From Bifidobacterium sp. (GTDB lineage: Bacteria; Actinomycetota; Actinomycetes; Actinomycetales; Bifidobacteriaceae): a stretch of DNA of 33,914 nt. Below are positions 18,298-26,834 of the stretch, piece after piece. Under the pieces are notes generated by a model. The model saw only the letters and a list, made by a program, of their open reading frames with translations. It ran no database searches and was not told the origin of the DNA. Position 1 is the stretch's first letter; the number at the start of each line of letters is the position of its first letter. A program made the position numbers and the translations under genes. The stretch covers positions 1 to 33,914 of the forward strand of contig NZ_JALCCV010000024.1 in assembly GCF_022640935.1 (NCBI RefSeq), in the 5' to 3' direction.

Positions 18298-20976
18298 ATG
18301 TGGTCAGTGACTTTGAAACTTATGAAGAAGAGCCTGCGGATGCTCATCCCGGCAGGCATAGCCATCATCATCGGCACGGCGTTCATCGCCAGCACGTTCC
18401 TGTTCGGCAATACGCTGAACGATTCGCTGCGCGCCCAGCTGACGGCGCAATTCGGCAAGGCGAACTACGCCATTGGCGTTACGGATGATAAGGCTGGCAC
18501 CGATCCGCATTCCAGCACAGTAGCCGACTTCCACCCCGAGCAGATCCGGGCGGTCGACGGGGTGCGCGGCATGCGAGTCAGCACGATGGTCTCCATCGAA
18601 GTCGGCAACGGCGATAGGCATATCTCGTCGACGGGCATCGGCGGGTCAAACGACATGCAATTGCTTCCGGTCACGATGCCGCAAGGCCGGCAGCCGCGCA
18701 ACGTTCACGAGATCGCGTTGCCTGAGAACATGGCGAGACAGCTCAACGTCGGCATCGGCGACATGGTGGGCGTGAACGCGCAGGGCTCGGGAGCGGGCGG
18801 ATCTGATGCGATGCCGCGCATGCGTGTCGTCGGGTTCACGAACGATCCCTATGGCGCGTTCGCCACGTACAACGGAGCCGCGATCCTCGCTGACGATGCC
18901 GTCGCATCCCTGCAGGGTCATAAGGGCTTCAATACGATCAACGCCTCCACGGTGTATCTCGATATAGCGCCCGGGAAGGCCGATGCGGCCATTGCGAAGA
19001 TACGATCCCTGATCCCCAAAGGATTCGAAGTCCAATCCAGCACGGCGATATCGGATGCGCAGATGAAGTCGCTCGGCGATGACGGCATGACTCCGGTGAC
19101 CATATTCCTGCTGGTCTTCGGCGTCATCGCCATGTTCGTCGCCGCGCTCGTCATCGCCAACACCTTCCAAGTGCTTGTGGCGCAGCGACGGCGCACCTTC
19201 GCGCTCCTGCGCACGATCGGCGCGAAGAAAGGCCAGATCTACCGTTCGGTGATCCTCGAATCCGTCCTGCTCGGACTTGCCTCTTCGCTGATCGGCATCG
19301 CGACGGGCATGGGCATTATGACGCTGGCAGGGGCTGCCGGCGCACTGAAATCGATATATGGTGCAGCGCCCCATGCGTTGCTTGTCATCACGCCGCCGGT
19401 CATTATCGTGCCGCTCGCCTTCGGCATCGTCATGACGGTGATGGCAGCACTTGGATCGGCGCGCGCCGCTACGAATGTCACCCCGCTGGAGGCGCTGCGT
19501 CCGGTCGAACTCAGCGAAGGCGCCGCATCCAGCCACCGCATGCGTACGATCATCGGCACGCTGCTCACTGTGATCGGCGCCGCGATGGCCGTGGTCTCCA
19601 TCATCAGGATGCGGGATTTGCTGGGCGCTGCCAATACCCAGAGCTCTGAGGGCAGCGGATACTCGACGATTCTGCTCATGGCGATCGTCGCATGCGTGTT
19701 CGTCTTCCTGGGCCTTGCTCTCGCCGCCTCCTCTTGGCTGCCTATGCTGATGAAAGGCGTCGGCGCGCTAGTCGCCAAGACGGGTCCTTCGGCCACGATC
19801 GCCAATGCGAATGTGCAAAAGAACCCTCGGCGTGTGGCGGCCACCGGGCTCGCGCTGTTGATCGGCGTGACGCTCGTTTCGACTATTGCGACCGGCGCCG
19901 CAAGCGGCAAGCAGACGATGAGCGACGCGCTCGACACGCGCTACAGCGTCGACCTGGTGGCAACCGGGACGCAGCTGAGCCGGAAATCCGCTGACAAGGC
20001 GGCACAGGTGTCCGGAGTGACGCATATGATTTACGCTCCCGCGGCAACCGGCACGGTCACGGATGCGAAGGGCCGGCATTATTCGGTGCTGCTGGTTGGC
20101 GTCACCGGTTCCGACCAGTTGAAGAAAGTGATGCACACGGATATCGCTGGAGCGCAGATCGCTGGCAGCCAGGCGCTGCTGCCCAGATACTCGGCCATGA
20201 GCGGCAAAGAGCTGACATTCAACGGCACGACGGTGTTCCAAGGTGATGAGGGTGAATCCGAGAACAAGGCGCAGGGCACTTCGGGCGACGCATCTTCGGA
20301 AAACGTCAAGGAACCCCAGGTGAAGTTCGGCGTCGGGCAACGTGACTTCCGTCGTGTTTCCGGCGACTATGAGGTCACGGCGTTTGTGAGCGCCGATCTG
20401 TTCGCCTCTCACACGCTTAAGGAGCAAGGACATATACTGCTGGCCAGCGTCGATCCGCACGCCACGAATCTTGCGGATACTTTCCAGAATGTGCAGAGCG
20501 CGCTGGCTGAGGATATGGGCGTGAGACTGAGCGGGCCAGTCGCCGAGCGGCTGCAATGGGAGAACGTGATCGACACTATGCTCAAACTCTTGGTTGGGCT
20601 GCTTGCGGTTGCCGTGCTAATCGCCCTGATTGGCGTGGCCAACACGCTGAGCCTGTCCGTCATCGAACGCACGCGCGAATCGGCGACCCTGCGCGCCATC
20701 GGCATGACGCGAGGCCAGCTGCGCCGCTCGCTATCAGTCGAGGCGCTGCTCATCGCTCTGGTCAGCGGGCTGTCCGGCATCGTGCTCGGCACGCTGTTCG
20801 GCTGGCTGGGATCCTACACGGTCTTCAGCCTCTACGGCACGATCGCCCTGCCATTCGAGTGGCAGACGAATGGGGTCGTGCTGCTGATAACAGCCATCGC
20901 CGCGTTGCTCGCCAGCGTCTTCCCGGCGAGGCGCGCGCTCAGAACGGCTCCGGTGAAGGCGCTTGCCGAGGCATAA
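18298..20976 (+). CDS. ABC transporter permease, FtsX-like with two halves
   Basis: An 892-residue membrane protein with the N-terminal MacB-type extracytoplasmic domain and two FtsX units. One membrane segment lies near residues 12-33. A periplasmic-type domain follows to about 265. A first block of about three segments ends with LRTIGAKKGQIYRSVILESVLLGLASSLIG, then come two or more further segments and a second extracytoplasmic domain (about 560-750). The final FtsX block contains LRAIGMTRGQLRRSLSVEALLIALVSGLSGIVLG. The final block reads FPARRALRTAPVKALAEA, typical of MacB-type permeases. AAGGA precedes the ATG at 18298 by about six bases. The substrate is not indicated. The response regulator gene downstream is convergent, not part of the operon. 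An antimicrobial-peptide role is only a guess. Confidence 0.92.
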   Translation: MWSVTLKLMKKSLRMLIPAGIAIIIGTAFIASTFLFGNTLNDSLRAQLTAQFGKANYAIGVTDDKAGTDPHSSTVADFHPEQIRAVDGVRGMRVSTMVSIEVGNGDRHISSTGIGGSNDMQLLPVTMPQGRQPRNVHEIALPENMARQLNVGIGDMVGVNAQGSGAGGSDAMPRMRVVGFTNDPYGAFATYNGAAILADDAVASLQGHKGFNTINASTVYLDIAPGKADAAIAKIRSLIPKGFEVQSSTAISDAQMKSLGDDGMTPVTIFLLVFGVIAMFVAALVIANTFQVLVAQRRRTFALLRTIGAKKGQIYRSVILESVLLGLASSLIGIATGMGIMTLAGAAGALKSIYGAAPHALLVITPPVIIVPLAFGIVMTVMAALGSARAATNVTPLEALRPVELSEGAASSHRMRTIIGTLLTVIGAAMAVVSIIRMRDLLGAANTQSSEGSGYSTILLMAIVACVFVFLGLALAASSWLPMLMKGVGALVAKTGPSATIANANVQKNPRRVAATGLALLIGVTLVSTIATGAASGKQTMSDALDTRYSVDLVATGTQLSRKSADKAAQVSGVTHMIYAPAATGTVTDAKGRHYSVLLVGVTGSDQLKKVMHTDIAGAQIAGSQALLPRYSAMSGKELTFNGTTVFQGDEGESENKAQGTSGDASSENVKEPQVKFGVGQRDFRRVSGDYEVTAFVSADLFASHTLKEQGHILLASVDPHATNLADTFQNVQSALAEDMGVRLSGPVAERLQWENVIDTMLKLLVGLLAVAVLIALIGVANTLSLSVIERTRESATLRAIGMTRGQLRRSLSVEALLIALVSGLSGIVLGTLFGWLGSYTVFSLYGTIALPFEWQTNGVVLLITAIAALLASVFPARRALRTAPVKALAEA

Positions 20977-21030
20977 GACCGCCAGCGCCACGTCAGGTGG
21001 CCAAGTCAATAATGGCGGTTTGCCGTAGCC

Positions 21031-21061
21031 AAAGCTTGGGACCATGAAGGGCCCAAGCTTT
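21031..21061 (+). terminator. hairpin with 10-bp perfect stem after the permease
   Basis: AAAGCTTGGG (21031-21040) pairs with CCCAAGCTTT (21052-21061). The T tract after the stem is poor (TTTGCGTTT). Placed 55 bases after the permease stop and about 200 before the convergent regulator gene, it could serve both directions. Confidence 0.6.
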
Positions 21062-21261
21062 GCGTTTCCGTGCTTTCGCGTGGCCGGCTCATGCTTTTCG
21101 ATCACGTACAAAAAGTATGAGTCGGAATGAATGTTTCGGGTGAGGTTTTGGCCATTAAAAACGCTGAAAACCAGCCATTCAGGTGCTCGAAAGCCGACAT
21201 GCCAATGTACGTTTGACTCATGCTTCTCCTGCTAAATCCAAAAAAGCGAATCGAAGATCAC

Positions 21262-22167
21262 CTACGCCTCGATCAGCCCGTTTTCATACGCGAAGACGAC
21301 GGCCTGAACACGGTCGCGTGCGTTGATCTTCGCCAGAATATGCGCCACATGCGTTTTGACTGTCGGCAAGCTGATGAAGAGCTTATCGGCGATCTCCTGA
21401 TTCGACAGGCCGTGGGCAATCTCTATCAGCACTTCGCGCTCGCGTTCGGTCAGTTCGTTGAGCTCCGGGTCGGTGTAGCGGGCTGGTGTCGAAGCGGCTT
21501 CAGCTGGATGCGCGCCGTACACCGGCTGACCATTCTGCTGCCCGCCCGGCTCGTTTTGTCGGTTCCCCGCATTCGGATCCGCCCCGGCAATCTCCCCGTC
21601 CAGCATCTTCTCGATGAGCCGTTTGGTCGCGGTCGGCGCGATGATGGCGTTGCCCTGGAACACGGTTCGAATCGAATTGAGCAGCGTCTCCGGCTCGGTG
21701 TCCTTGAGTAGGAAACCGGATGCGCCGGCATTGATAGCGGCCATCACGTATTCGTCAAGGTCGAAAGTTGTCAGGATGATGACACGTGTCGTTTGTGGTG
21801 CCAGCTGCGCCGTCGCCTGCTCCTCCTGCGAGGCACAGCCATTGCCGGACGAGGCGTCTGCAGCGTTTTCGCGGGCTGAGACGGACTCATTTCCTTGGTA
21901 TCCCGCACGCGCAATCGCCTGCGGCGGCAGCGTATTCGTCGCACTGATGCGCCGGGTCGCCTCGATGCCGTCCATGCCGGGCATGCGCACATCCATCAGC
22001 ACCACATCCGGATGCAGCATTTCAGCCATGGCCACGGCCTGCGCGCCATCGCCGGCTTGCGCCACCACCTGCATATCGGCCTGCGAACCGATCACCATCG
22101 AGAACCCTGCGCGCACCAGCTCCTGGTCGTCCGCGATGATCACCCGTATCCGCCGCATTTCATTCAT
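21262..22167 (-). CDS. LuxR-family (NarL-type) response regulator
   Basis: A two-component regulator of DNA. The receiver begins MRRIRVIIADDQELVRAGF with the acidic pair, and Asp59 in VVLMDVRMPGMDG is the phospho-acceptor. Thr of LTTFDLDEYV and Lys of FLLKDTEPETL complete the site. The C-terminal LuxR HTH is LTEREREVLIEIAHGLSNQEIADKLFISLPTVKTHVAHILAKINARDRVQAVVFAYENGLIEA. Between the third helix of the receiver and the fourth strand is an insert of about 40 residues (about 75-118, Ala/Gln/Ser-rich, with two Cys), and the linker to the HTH is also longer than usual; typical proteins are 210-230 residues, this is 301. ATG at 22167 has a weak upstream site; ATG 22158 is an alternative. No kinase gene is adjacent. 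Confidence 0.92.
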   Translation of the reverse strand: MNEMRRIRVIIADDQELVRAGFSMVIGSQADMQVVAQAGDGAQAVAMAEMLHPDVVLMDVRMPGMDGIEATRRISATNTLPPQAIARAGYQGNESVSARENAADASSGNGCASQEEQATAQLAPQTTRVIILTTFDLDEYVMAAINAGASGFLLKDTEPETLLNSIRTVFQGNAIIAPTATKRLIEKMLDGEIAGADPNAGNRQNEPGGQQNGQPVYGAHPAEAASTPARYTDPELNELTEREREVLIEIAHGLSNQEIADKLFISLPTVKTHVAHILAKINARDRVQAVVFAYENGLIEA

Positions 22168-22481
22168 GTCTTCACTCTAGCGAACCGGGTGGCTCTTGCA
22201 TGGTCGTGACTCTCGAAATTCATTGCCCTGCATCGCCGCCCTGCACGGCGCCCGGTGCCTCAGTCACCATAGTGTTCACGCGATGTTCATCGTGCCGGTG
22301 CGAATCGCGCCGCGCGGAACCCTACGATGAAGACGATACGATGAAAAATCCATGACGTCGGAGTTGCTGGTGATTGATTTGCCATAGCGTGTTCGGCAGG
22401 CGGCGAGCGCCAAAGGGCAAACGGTCAGCGGAACGCGGCGAGCGGCGAGCCGTTCCGGAGCGGTCCCCAAGAGGAGGTTCG
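22168..22481. promoter_or_regulatory. divergent intergenic region, response regulator and MFS genes
   Basis: This 314-base stretch contains both genes' promoters. Near the MFS gene, CGGAACG (22429-22435) and CGTTCCG (22451-22457) can form a 7-bp hairpin about 15 bases before AGGAGG (22472-22477). No gene is seen. Confidence 0.4.
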
Positions 22482-23873
22482 ATGATCGAGCACGCAGACG
22501 GCGAGGCCCGTCATGAATTCGATCACCCAGCGCAACTCGCTGACGGAATGCCTGATGAGGCTTCTAACGGACGAGATTGCGGGGTTGAATCGCCGAAACC
22601 AGCCGATTCGAACGCGCTAGGCGGATCATCAACGAAATTGACAGGGGTCGAGAAGCGCTGGATCGTCTATGATGTCGGCAATTCGGCTTTCGTGCTGCTC
22701 TCCACCGCGGTGGTGCCGATCTACGCGAATTCGCTCCTCCGCGCTGCAGGGAGGACCAACATCGTGTCGACATGGGGTTATGCGCAGACCATCGTCTCGA
22801 TTGTCATTGCGCTGCTCATGCCGGTGCTCGGTTCGATCGCCGACATACAAGGGATGAAGATCCGCTTCTTTATCGGCTTCTTCGGCACCGGAGCCGTAGC
22901 TTGCTGCGCGCTGGCCATGCCGCTGTCATGGCTGCCGTTCCTGATCCTGTACATGCTGTCTGCCATCGGTTTGAACGGTTCGCTGACCTTCTATGATTCG
23001 ATGCTCATCGACACGACGTCCAACGAGCGGATGGACAAAGTCTCAGCGCACGGATATGGCTGGGGCTACGTCGGTTCGACGGTGCCGTTTATCCTGTGCG
23101 TCGCGCTGATTTTCGCAGGTCCTCAGGCTTTGGGATGGAACACGGCGGACTGCACCAGGGCTTCGTTCATCATCACGGCGATTTGGTGGGTGGCATTTAC
23201 CATTCCGCTCCTGACCGGCTACAAGCAGACCCATTACCGTACGACCGTCGATCGCATCGGCTCGGCGGCGCGAAGCACCTTCTTCGAGCTCGCCCGCACC
23301 TTCGGCAGAATCCTGAGGAACAAGCCGCTGTGGATGTTCATGCTCGCGTTCTTCTTCTATATTGACGCTGTCAACACCGTGATCTCGATGAGCACCTCCT
23401 ACGGCACGCAGCTCGGCATCGATTCGACGCAGCTGGTGACCGCGCTGCTGGTCACCCAGTTCGTCGCCTTCCCTTGCTCGATATGGTATGGACGGCTCGC
23501 CGGGCGTTTCGGTACGAAAACGATGATCATGGTTGGCACGATCGCCTATCTGCTCATCGTGTTCTTCGCCGCGTTCTTCATGCGCACGGCCGTCGATTTC
23601 TGGGTGCTCGCCATCTGCGTCGGCATGTTCCAGGGCGGCATCCAGGCCCTGTCGCGCTCGTATTACAGCAAGATCATCCCCAAAGATCACGCGAACGAAT
23701 ACTTCGGCTTCTACGACATCTTTGGCAAGACCGCCTCGATCATCGGCACTTTCCTCGTTGCCACCGCCACTTCGCTCACCGGCAACGCCTCGATGGGCGT
23801 CCTCTCCATCGCCGCCTTGCTGGTTGTCGCTCTCGTGCTGCTCGCCCTGCAAAAAGACCTGACCAAGCAGTAG
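22482..23873 (+). CDS. MFS transporter, UMF1 family
   Basis: A 463-residue membrane protein of the UMF1/Atg22-like branch of the major facilitator superfamily. The family mark VEKRWIVYDVGNSAFVLLSTAVVPIYANSLL begins near residue 60. The remainder has about 12 hydrophobic segments, including the UMF1-typical ALSRSYYSKIIPKDHANEYFGFYDIFGKTASIIGTFLVA near the C terminus. Substrates of bacterial members are unknown. The first 55 residues are hydrophilic. The start at 22482 has AGGAGG at 22472-22477; an upstream ATG at 22374 has no such site. It stands alone, divergent from the response regulator. Confidence 0.92.
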   Translation: MIEHADGEARHEFDHPAQLADGMPDEASNGRDCGVESPKPADSNALGGSSTKLTGVEKRWIVYDVGNSAFVLLSTAVVPIYANSLLRAAGRTNIVSTWGYAQTIVSIVIALLMPVLGSIADIQGMKIRFFIGFFGTGAVACCALAMPLSWLPFLILYMLSAIGLNGSLTFYDSMLIDTTSNERMDKVSAHGYGWGYVGSTVPFILCVALIFAGPQALGWNTADCTRASFIITAIWWVAFTIPLLTGYKQTHYRTTVDRIGSAARSTFFELARTFGRILRNKPLWMFMLAFFFYIDAVNTVISMSTSYGTQLGIDSTQLVTALLVTQFVAFPCSIWYGRLAGRFGTKTMIMVGTIAYLLIVFFAAFFMRTAVDFWVLAICVGMFQGGIQALSRSYYSKIIPKDHANEYFGFYDIFGKTASIIGTFLVATATSLTGNASMGVLSIAALLVVALVLLALQKDLTKQ

Positions 23874-24000
23874 ACAAACAATTCGGCAAAAAGTATGCGA
23901 GTGTACCTGCATTTGCGGCTATGCGCGTAAAACGTCATTGGGAAAGAGCTGGACGCTCGGCAGCGGTCTTTCAACCGCCATTGTTCGTGCTGGTCGCATC

Positions 24001-24358
24001 TATTAAGCAGATTTCGCCTGAATCACAACGAGGACACCATGGCGATTGGAGAACAATTATTACGAATTGGCGGAACTCCGCCATTGTGAGTCGGCGTGTT
24101 TCGGCTGTCTACTTTCACACCTGCTTAATAGACGAAAAATCTGCTGAATAGATGATTTGAAACGGGCCATATCGGTCAGACGTTCTGACATTGTGCTGCG
24201 TTTTACACGTATTAAGCACTTTTTCGTCTATTAAGCACTTCGCCAAGTATCGCCGATGTTCAGCAATATTGCAAACGTTGATATACCGCCTTTTCATGAG
24301 TATTCGAAAACCTGTGGAACTGCAGATTCGCCTCCGGCAGGCCCGAATCTGCTTAATA
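24001..24358. repeat. nested-dyad array of six TATTAAGCA copies
   Basis: TATTAAGCA occurs on the plus strand at 24001-24009, 24210-24218 and 24229-24237. On the minus strand (TGCTTAATA) it occurs at 24122-24130, 24142-24150 (one change, TGCTGAATA) and 24350-24358. The arrangement is mirror-symmetric about 24179.5: 24001-24013 and 24346-24358 form a 13-bp perfect inverted repeat. 24122-24139 and 24220-24237 form an 18-bp one. The degenerate pair is off centre by one base. A further palindrome GTCAGA-CGT-TCTGAC (24175-24189) sits near the centre. The 539-base stretch 23874-24412 has no gene. Near the right end, GCAGATTCG (24322-24330) and CGAATCTGC (24344-24352) make a 9-bp hairpin loop. Confidence 0.75.
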
Positions 24359-24412
24359 AAAATCGGACGGCGCTAAGCTAACGTATATGGCATTGCATAT
24401 GGCAGCAGGGGA

Positions 24413-24859
24413 TTAGGGGCGCAACCGGTATCCCATGACTATTTCGCCGTCCTCGACAGCGCCGGTCGCCACGAAGCCCGTCTTGGCATAGACGTGCTCA
24501 GCCATGGCATTGCCGGGCACATAGCAGAGTTCGAGGGCATCGAACCGGCCGCTTGACTTCGCCTCATCGATGACGAGGCGAAGCGTTTGCGTTCCATATC
24601 CTTTGTTGACGAACGCATCAGGAATCAGTATGCGCCAAATGTCAAGGATCCTGCGCGCGTAATCTGCATGCGTCATCACGAAGCCCACCAGAGTGTCGTC
24701 ATGGTATATCGCACGGGGTTCGACGGTGTGGTCGTCCCGATACAGCCACGCCTCGGCGAGCGATACGCTGTTGTCCGCGACATACTCTTCGTTTGCGGGC
24801 CGTTTCAGTTTGAGGATTTCATAAAAATTATGCGCGTCAATGAGTTCGAGATGAAGCAT
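24413..24859 (-). CDS. GNAT family N-acetyltransferase
   Basis: A 148-residue acetyltransferase transferring acetyl from acetyl-CoA to an amine, with closest feel to spermidine/diamine acetyltransferase-like proteins (LVGFVMTH, then LDIWRILIPDAFVNKGYGTQTLRLVIDEAK, then NAMAEHVYAKTGFV). The N-K-G-Y-G stretch is the acetyl-CoA binding loop (Q/R-x-x-G-x-G/A variant), and the C-terminal VYAKTGFVATGAVEDGEIVMGYRLRP is the usual last part. The substrate cannot be deduced. AGGGA lies four bases before the ATG at 24859. It is followed on the left by the nested repeat array. Confidence 0.9.
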   Translation of the reverse strand: MLHLELIDAHNFYEILKLKRPANEEYVADNSVSLAEAWLYRDDHTVEPRAIYHDDTLVGFVMTHADYARRILDIWRILIPDAFVNKGYGTQTLRLVIDEAKSSGRFDALELCYVPGNAMAEHVYAKTGFVATGAVEDGEIVMGYRLRP

Positions 24860-24914
24860 GGTTCCCTAGGTGTCGTACTGGCTTTATCCTCTCAATGATA
24901 TGCATAGATTTCTT

Positions 24915-24932
24915 TTAGCATAATCATGCTAA
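24915..24932 (+). promoter_or_regulatory. operator palindrome ahead of the toxin-antitoxin relic
   Basis: TTAGCAT (24915-24921) and ATGCTAA (24926-24932) are perfect 7-bp arms around AATC. A CATAAT (-10-like) hexamer lies inside. The antitoxin start is eight to 23 bases downstream. Type II TA operons are usually autorepressed at such a site. Confidence 0.55.
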
Positions 24933-24939
24933 TCTCCTA

Positions 24940-25244
24940 ATGAAATTGGCCGATATGACCGAGCATCAGGAAAGGATCAGGCCGGTTTCGGATCTGCGCA
25001 ATAATTTCGCCGATATTTCGAAAACGGTTCATGATATGGGCGAACCGGCGTTCCTGACCAAAAACCGCCTTGGCGACATGACGGTGCTGAGCATGGAAGC
25101 CTACGGGAGGTGCAGCGCGGCAGTCAGGCGTATTCACAGCTGCTCGAGGCGGAGCACCAGGCTAGGGCGGTCAGGCGCCGGTTCGGTATCAAGGATACAT
25201 TGACGCTGTGCAAGGACGCCATCGCCGGAGCCTCAAATATATGA
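24940..25244 (+). pseudogene. Phd/YefM-type antitoxin, frameshifted
   Basis: The first 58 codons read EHQERIRPVSDLRNNFADISKTVHDMGEPAFLTKNRLGDMTVLSMEAYG, a clear Phd/YefM antitoxin N-terminal DNA-binding half. At about 25107-25112 the frame changes: the natural continuation, VQRGSQAYSQLLEAEHQARAVRRRFGIKDTLTLCKDAIAGASNI, lies in another frame up to TGA at 25242-25244. One base is gained or lost at that point. The two possible starts are 24940 and 24955; neither has a ribosome binding site, so the message may have been leaderless. The antitoxin would bind the toxin through the C-terminal region that is now out of frame. Its stop overlaps the toxin ATG (ATGA, 25241-25244). Confidence 0.82.
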
Positions 25245-25555
25245 CGTCGCCGGGCTTTCCTTGGCTCTCGCTGATATGAGCGATGCCGTTCGCTATATCG
25301 CGGCCGCTCTCGGTGGTCCGAAGGCCGCCAATCGTCTTGCGGATGCCTTCAAGGCTGCGGCTGCCTCCTTGGCCGAGTATCCGCATTCACGGTATTCACA
25401 CTGCGTGCACGCTCTTATTCGCCCGTTTGCGCAGGAATACCGCAGAGTAGTGGTCGGCATACCTGATGCTCTGCCGCGTTGACGAGCCTTCGTGGACTGA
25501 TGTTGCGGCAGCAGTGATGTATGCGCGTCGCGATAGCGCCAGGCATCTTTTTTAG
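25241..25555 (+). pseudogene. RelE/ParE-type toxin, frameshifted twice
   Basis: The expected ATG (25241) gives only twelve codons to a stop. The rest of the protein is in another frame from about 25243: VAGLSLALADMSDAVRYIAAALGGPKAANRLADAFKAAAASLAEYPHSRY and ALIRPFAQEYRRVVVG. The C-terminal part continues in a third frame, LCRVDEPSWTDVAAAVMYARRDSARHLF, to the stop at 25553-25555. These are the usual elements of RelE/ParE toxins (helical N half, EYRRVVVGNYLIFYRVDE..VMYGRRDYERLL at the end). RNase (RelE) or gyrase (ParE) activity cannot be told apart from this remnant. The pair is dead in this strain unless sequencing errors caused the shifts. Confidence 0.8.
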
Positions 25556-25610
25556 GGGGAGCAGACAGAGCCCTCCACCCTGTAGCGATGAAGGTGCGAG
25601 TCGATCGCAC

Positions 25611-25657
25611 ATGATTGTGGGCCTGACGATTCAATAAATCGTCAGGCCCACAATCAT
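25611..25657. terminator. hairpin with 21-bp perfect stem, convergent position
   Basis: Arms 25611-25631 and 25637-25657 are perfectly complementary across a CAATA loop. The arms contain GGGCCTGACGATT. It lies between the plus-strand toxin relic and the minus-strand ribosomal operon, so it may end transcription in both directions, although the T tract is lacking on either side (plus strand: TAGTGGAATTTTAG). A remnant transposon end is the other option. The remaining 25556-25756 has no gene. Confidence 0.55.
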
Positions 25658-25756
25658 TAGTGGAATTTTAGCCCCGATAGCACCTTGTTTGTCACAGTGG
25701 AACTGTCGGCATGAACAAGAAAGAGCCGACATTTCCGCCGCCGTGACTCAGAGGCC

Positions 25757-25933
25757 TTATAGATCTTCCGGTTTCACGTAGCCTTTGCGCACGGCGGCCG
25801 CGAGCGGCTGCGGCACCTGCATGGCTTCGCCTCCGGGCGTGCGCACGGTGACGAACTGCGGGGCCTCGGCCTTCCATTGCGAGCGGCGTGCATGGGTGTT
25901 GGCCCGTGATGTTTTGTACTTTGGCAGTGCCAT
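25757..25933 (-). CDS. rpmF: 50S ribosomal protein L32, cysteine-free
   Basis: The 58-residue product has the L32 start [23 protein letters not shown] and ends with a zinc-free tail, [19 protein letters not shown]. The zinc-binding CxxC...CxxC of ordinary L32 is absent and there is no Cys. This form is like the alternative actinobacterial L32, which ends in a similar Val-Pro-x-x-Leu helix. The ATG (25933) overlaps the stop of the L36 gene as TGATG, so the two are coupled. It is the last of the zinc-starvation operon. The start 25954 upstream is not used; the family begins at MALPK. Confidence 0.93.
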   Translation of the reverse strand: MALPKYKTSRANTHARRSQWKAEAPQFVTVRTPGGEAMQVPQPLAAAVRKGYVKPEDL

Positions 25934-26055
25934 CAGCCTTGCCTCGCCTTCCAACGTGGATTTTTCTTATTGATGACGTACAGGTGGCCTCTGCGGCGCA
26001 CGATGGACGAGCCATCCTTGTGCGCCATGGAGCGAATCGAGGCTTTGACTTTCAT
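25933..26055 (-). CDS. rpmJ: 50S ribosomal protein L36, cysteine-free
   Basis: A 40-residue gene: [40 protein letters not shown]. The zinc-ribbon Cys/His of ordinary L36 is missing, which marks the zinc-free paralogue; INKKNPRxKARQG is its typical end. AAAGGA stands about eight bases before the ATG at 26055. Rightward neighbour is the L31 gene (54-base gap); leftward it overlaps L32. Confidence 0.93.
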   Translation of the reverse strand: MKVKASIRSMAHKDGSSIVRRRGHLYVINKKNPRWKARQG

Positions 26056-26109
26056 GAGGTTATCCTTTCGGATCGATGATCATTAAACCGATGGGGAGCA
26101 GCGTGCAGG

Positions 26110-26394
26110 TCAGCCTTGCTTCTGCCTCTGCGCCTTGTCGCGCCTGCCGTAGCGGGCTCTGAACTTCTGCACCTGGCCTGCGGTGTCGAGCACGACGTTC
26201 TTGCCGGTGTAGAAGGGATGGCTGTACGAGGAGACTTCCACGTTCACCAGTGGATAGGTGTTGCCGTCTTCCCATTCGATGGTCGGCAGCTGTGCGGCCT
26301 TGGCCACGAGCGTCGATTTGGTGAGGAAGGAGCGGTCCGCAGAGCGGTCGTGGAAGACGACGTAGCCGTATGCTGGATGGATGCCGGATTTCAT
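26110..26394 (-). CDS. rpmE2: 50S ribosomal protein L31 type B
   Basis: The 94-residue product [29 protein letters not shown] ... [37 protein letters not shown] is the type B (zinc-free) L31, with no Cys, compared with type A which holds zinc by four Cys. AAGGA stands about seven bases before the ATG at 26394. Under zinc limitation this form replaces the zinc-containing protein and frees ribosomal zinc. A hairpin (GGGTGC/GCACCC, about 26437-26460) lies upstream in the gap from rpsN. Confidence 0.95.
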   Translation of the reverse strand: MKSGIHPAYGYVVFHDRSADRSFLTKSTLVAKAAQLPTIEWEDGNTYPLVNVEVSSYSHPFYTGKNVVLDTAGQVQKFRARYGRRDKAQRQKQG

Positions 26395-26528
26395 ATGATT
26401 CCTTGGTTTGTCGATAGTGGTTCTGACGATTCTTGATTCGTGGGTGCACGGCGGCACCCGCCGGCTAAGGTCGTACGATTTGAGGCGGGCGGTGGCACGA
26501 CGATGAGCGTCGGCACAATGCGCACGGA

Positions 26529-26834
26529 TCACCAGCTGGACTTGGTGACCCCTGGCAGCTCGCCGCGGTGGGCCTTCTCGCGCAGGCTGATGCGTGAAAG
26601 TCCGAATTTGCGGTTGAATGCGCGCGGACGCCCGTCGATGCTGTCGCGGTTGCGCAGCCGCACCGGGCTGGCGTTGCGAGGCAGCGCCTGCAGCTTGCGC
26701 ATGGCCTCCTCGCGCTCTTCGGCGCTCAGATGCGGGTTGACGCTGTCGCGTTTGTATTGGGCGCGGCGCCCGGCGTATTGGGCGACAACTTGTTCACGTT
26801 GCCGCTCCCGATAGATCTTGCTGGTTTTGGCCAT
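26529..26834 (-). CDS. rpsN2: 30S ribosomal protein S14, zinc-free long form
   Basis: The 101-residue product [30 protein letters not shown] ... [54 protein letters not shown] is the long S14 type with no Cys. The short type would carry a CxxC...CxxC zinc site. It is part of the same minus-strand run as L28, L33, L31, L36 and L32. The ribosome binding site is weak (GAGAAAC). The 140-base gap to rpmG holds a small GGTGCC-TAAC-GGCACC hairpin (about 26886-26901). Confidence 0.95.
   Translation of the reverse strand: MAKTSKIYRERQREQVVAQYAGRRAQYKRDSVNPHLSAEEREEAMRKLQALPRNASPVRLRNRDSIDGRPRAFNRKFGLSRISLREKAHRGELPGVTKSSW

Noticed and set aside
24001..24358. CRISPR array
   Set aside because: The repeats are short, in both orientations and unequally spaced, and no cas gene is present.
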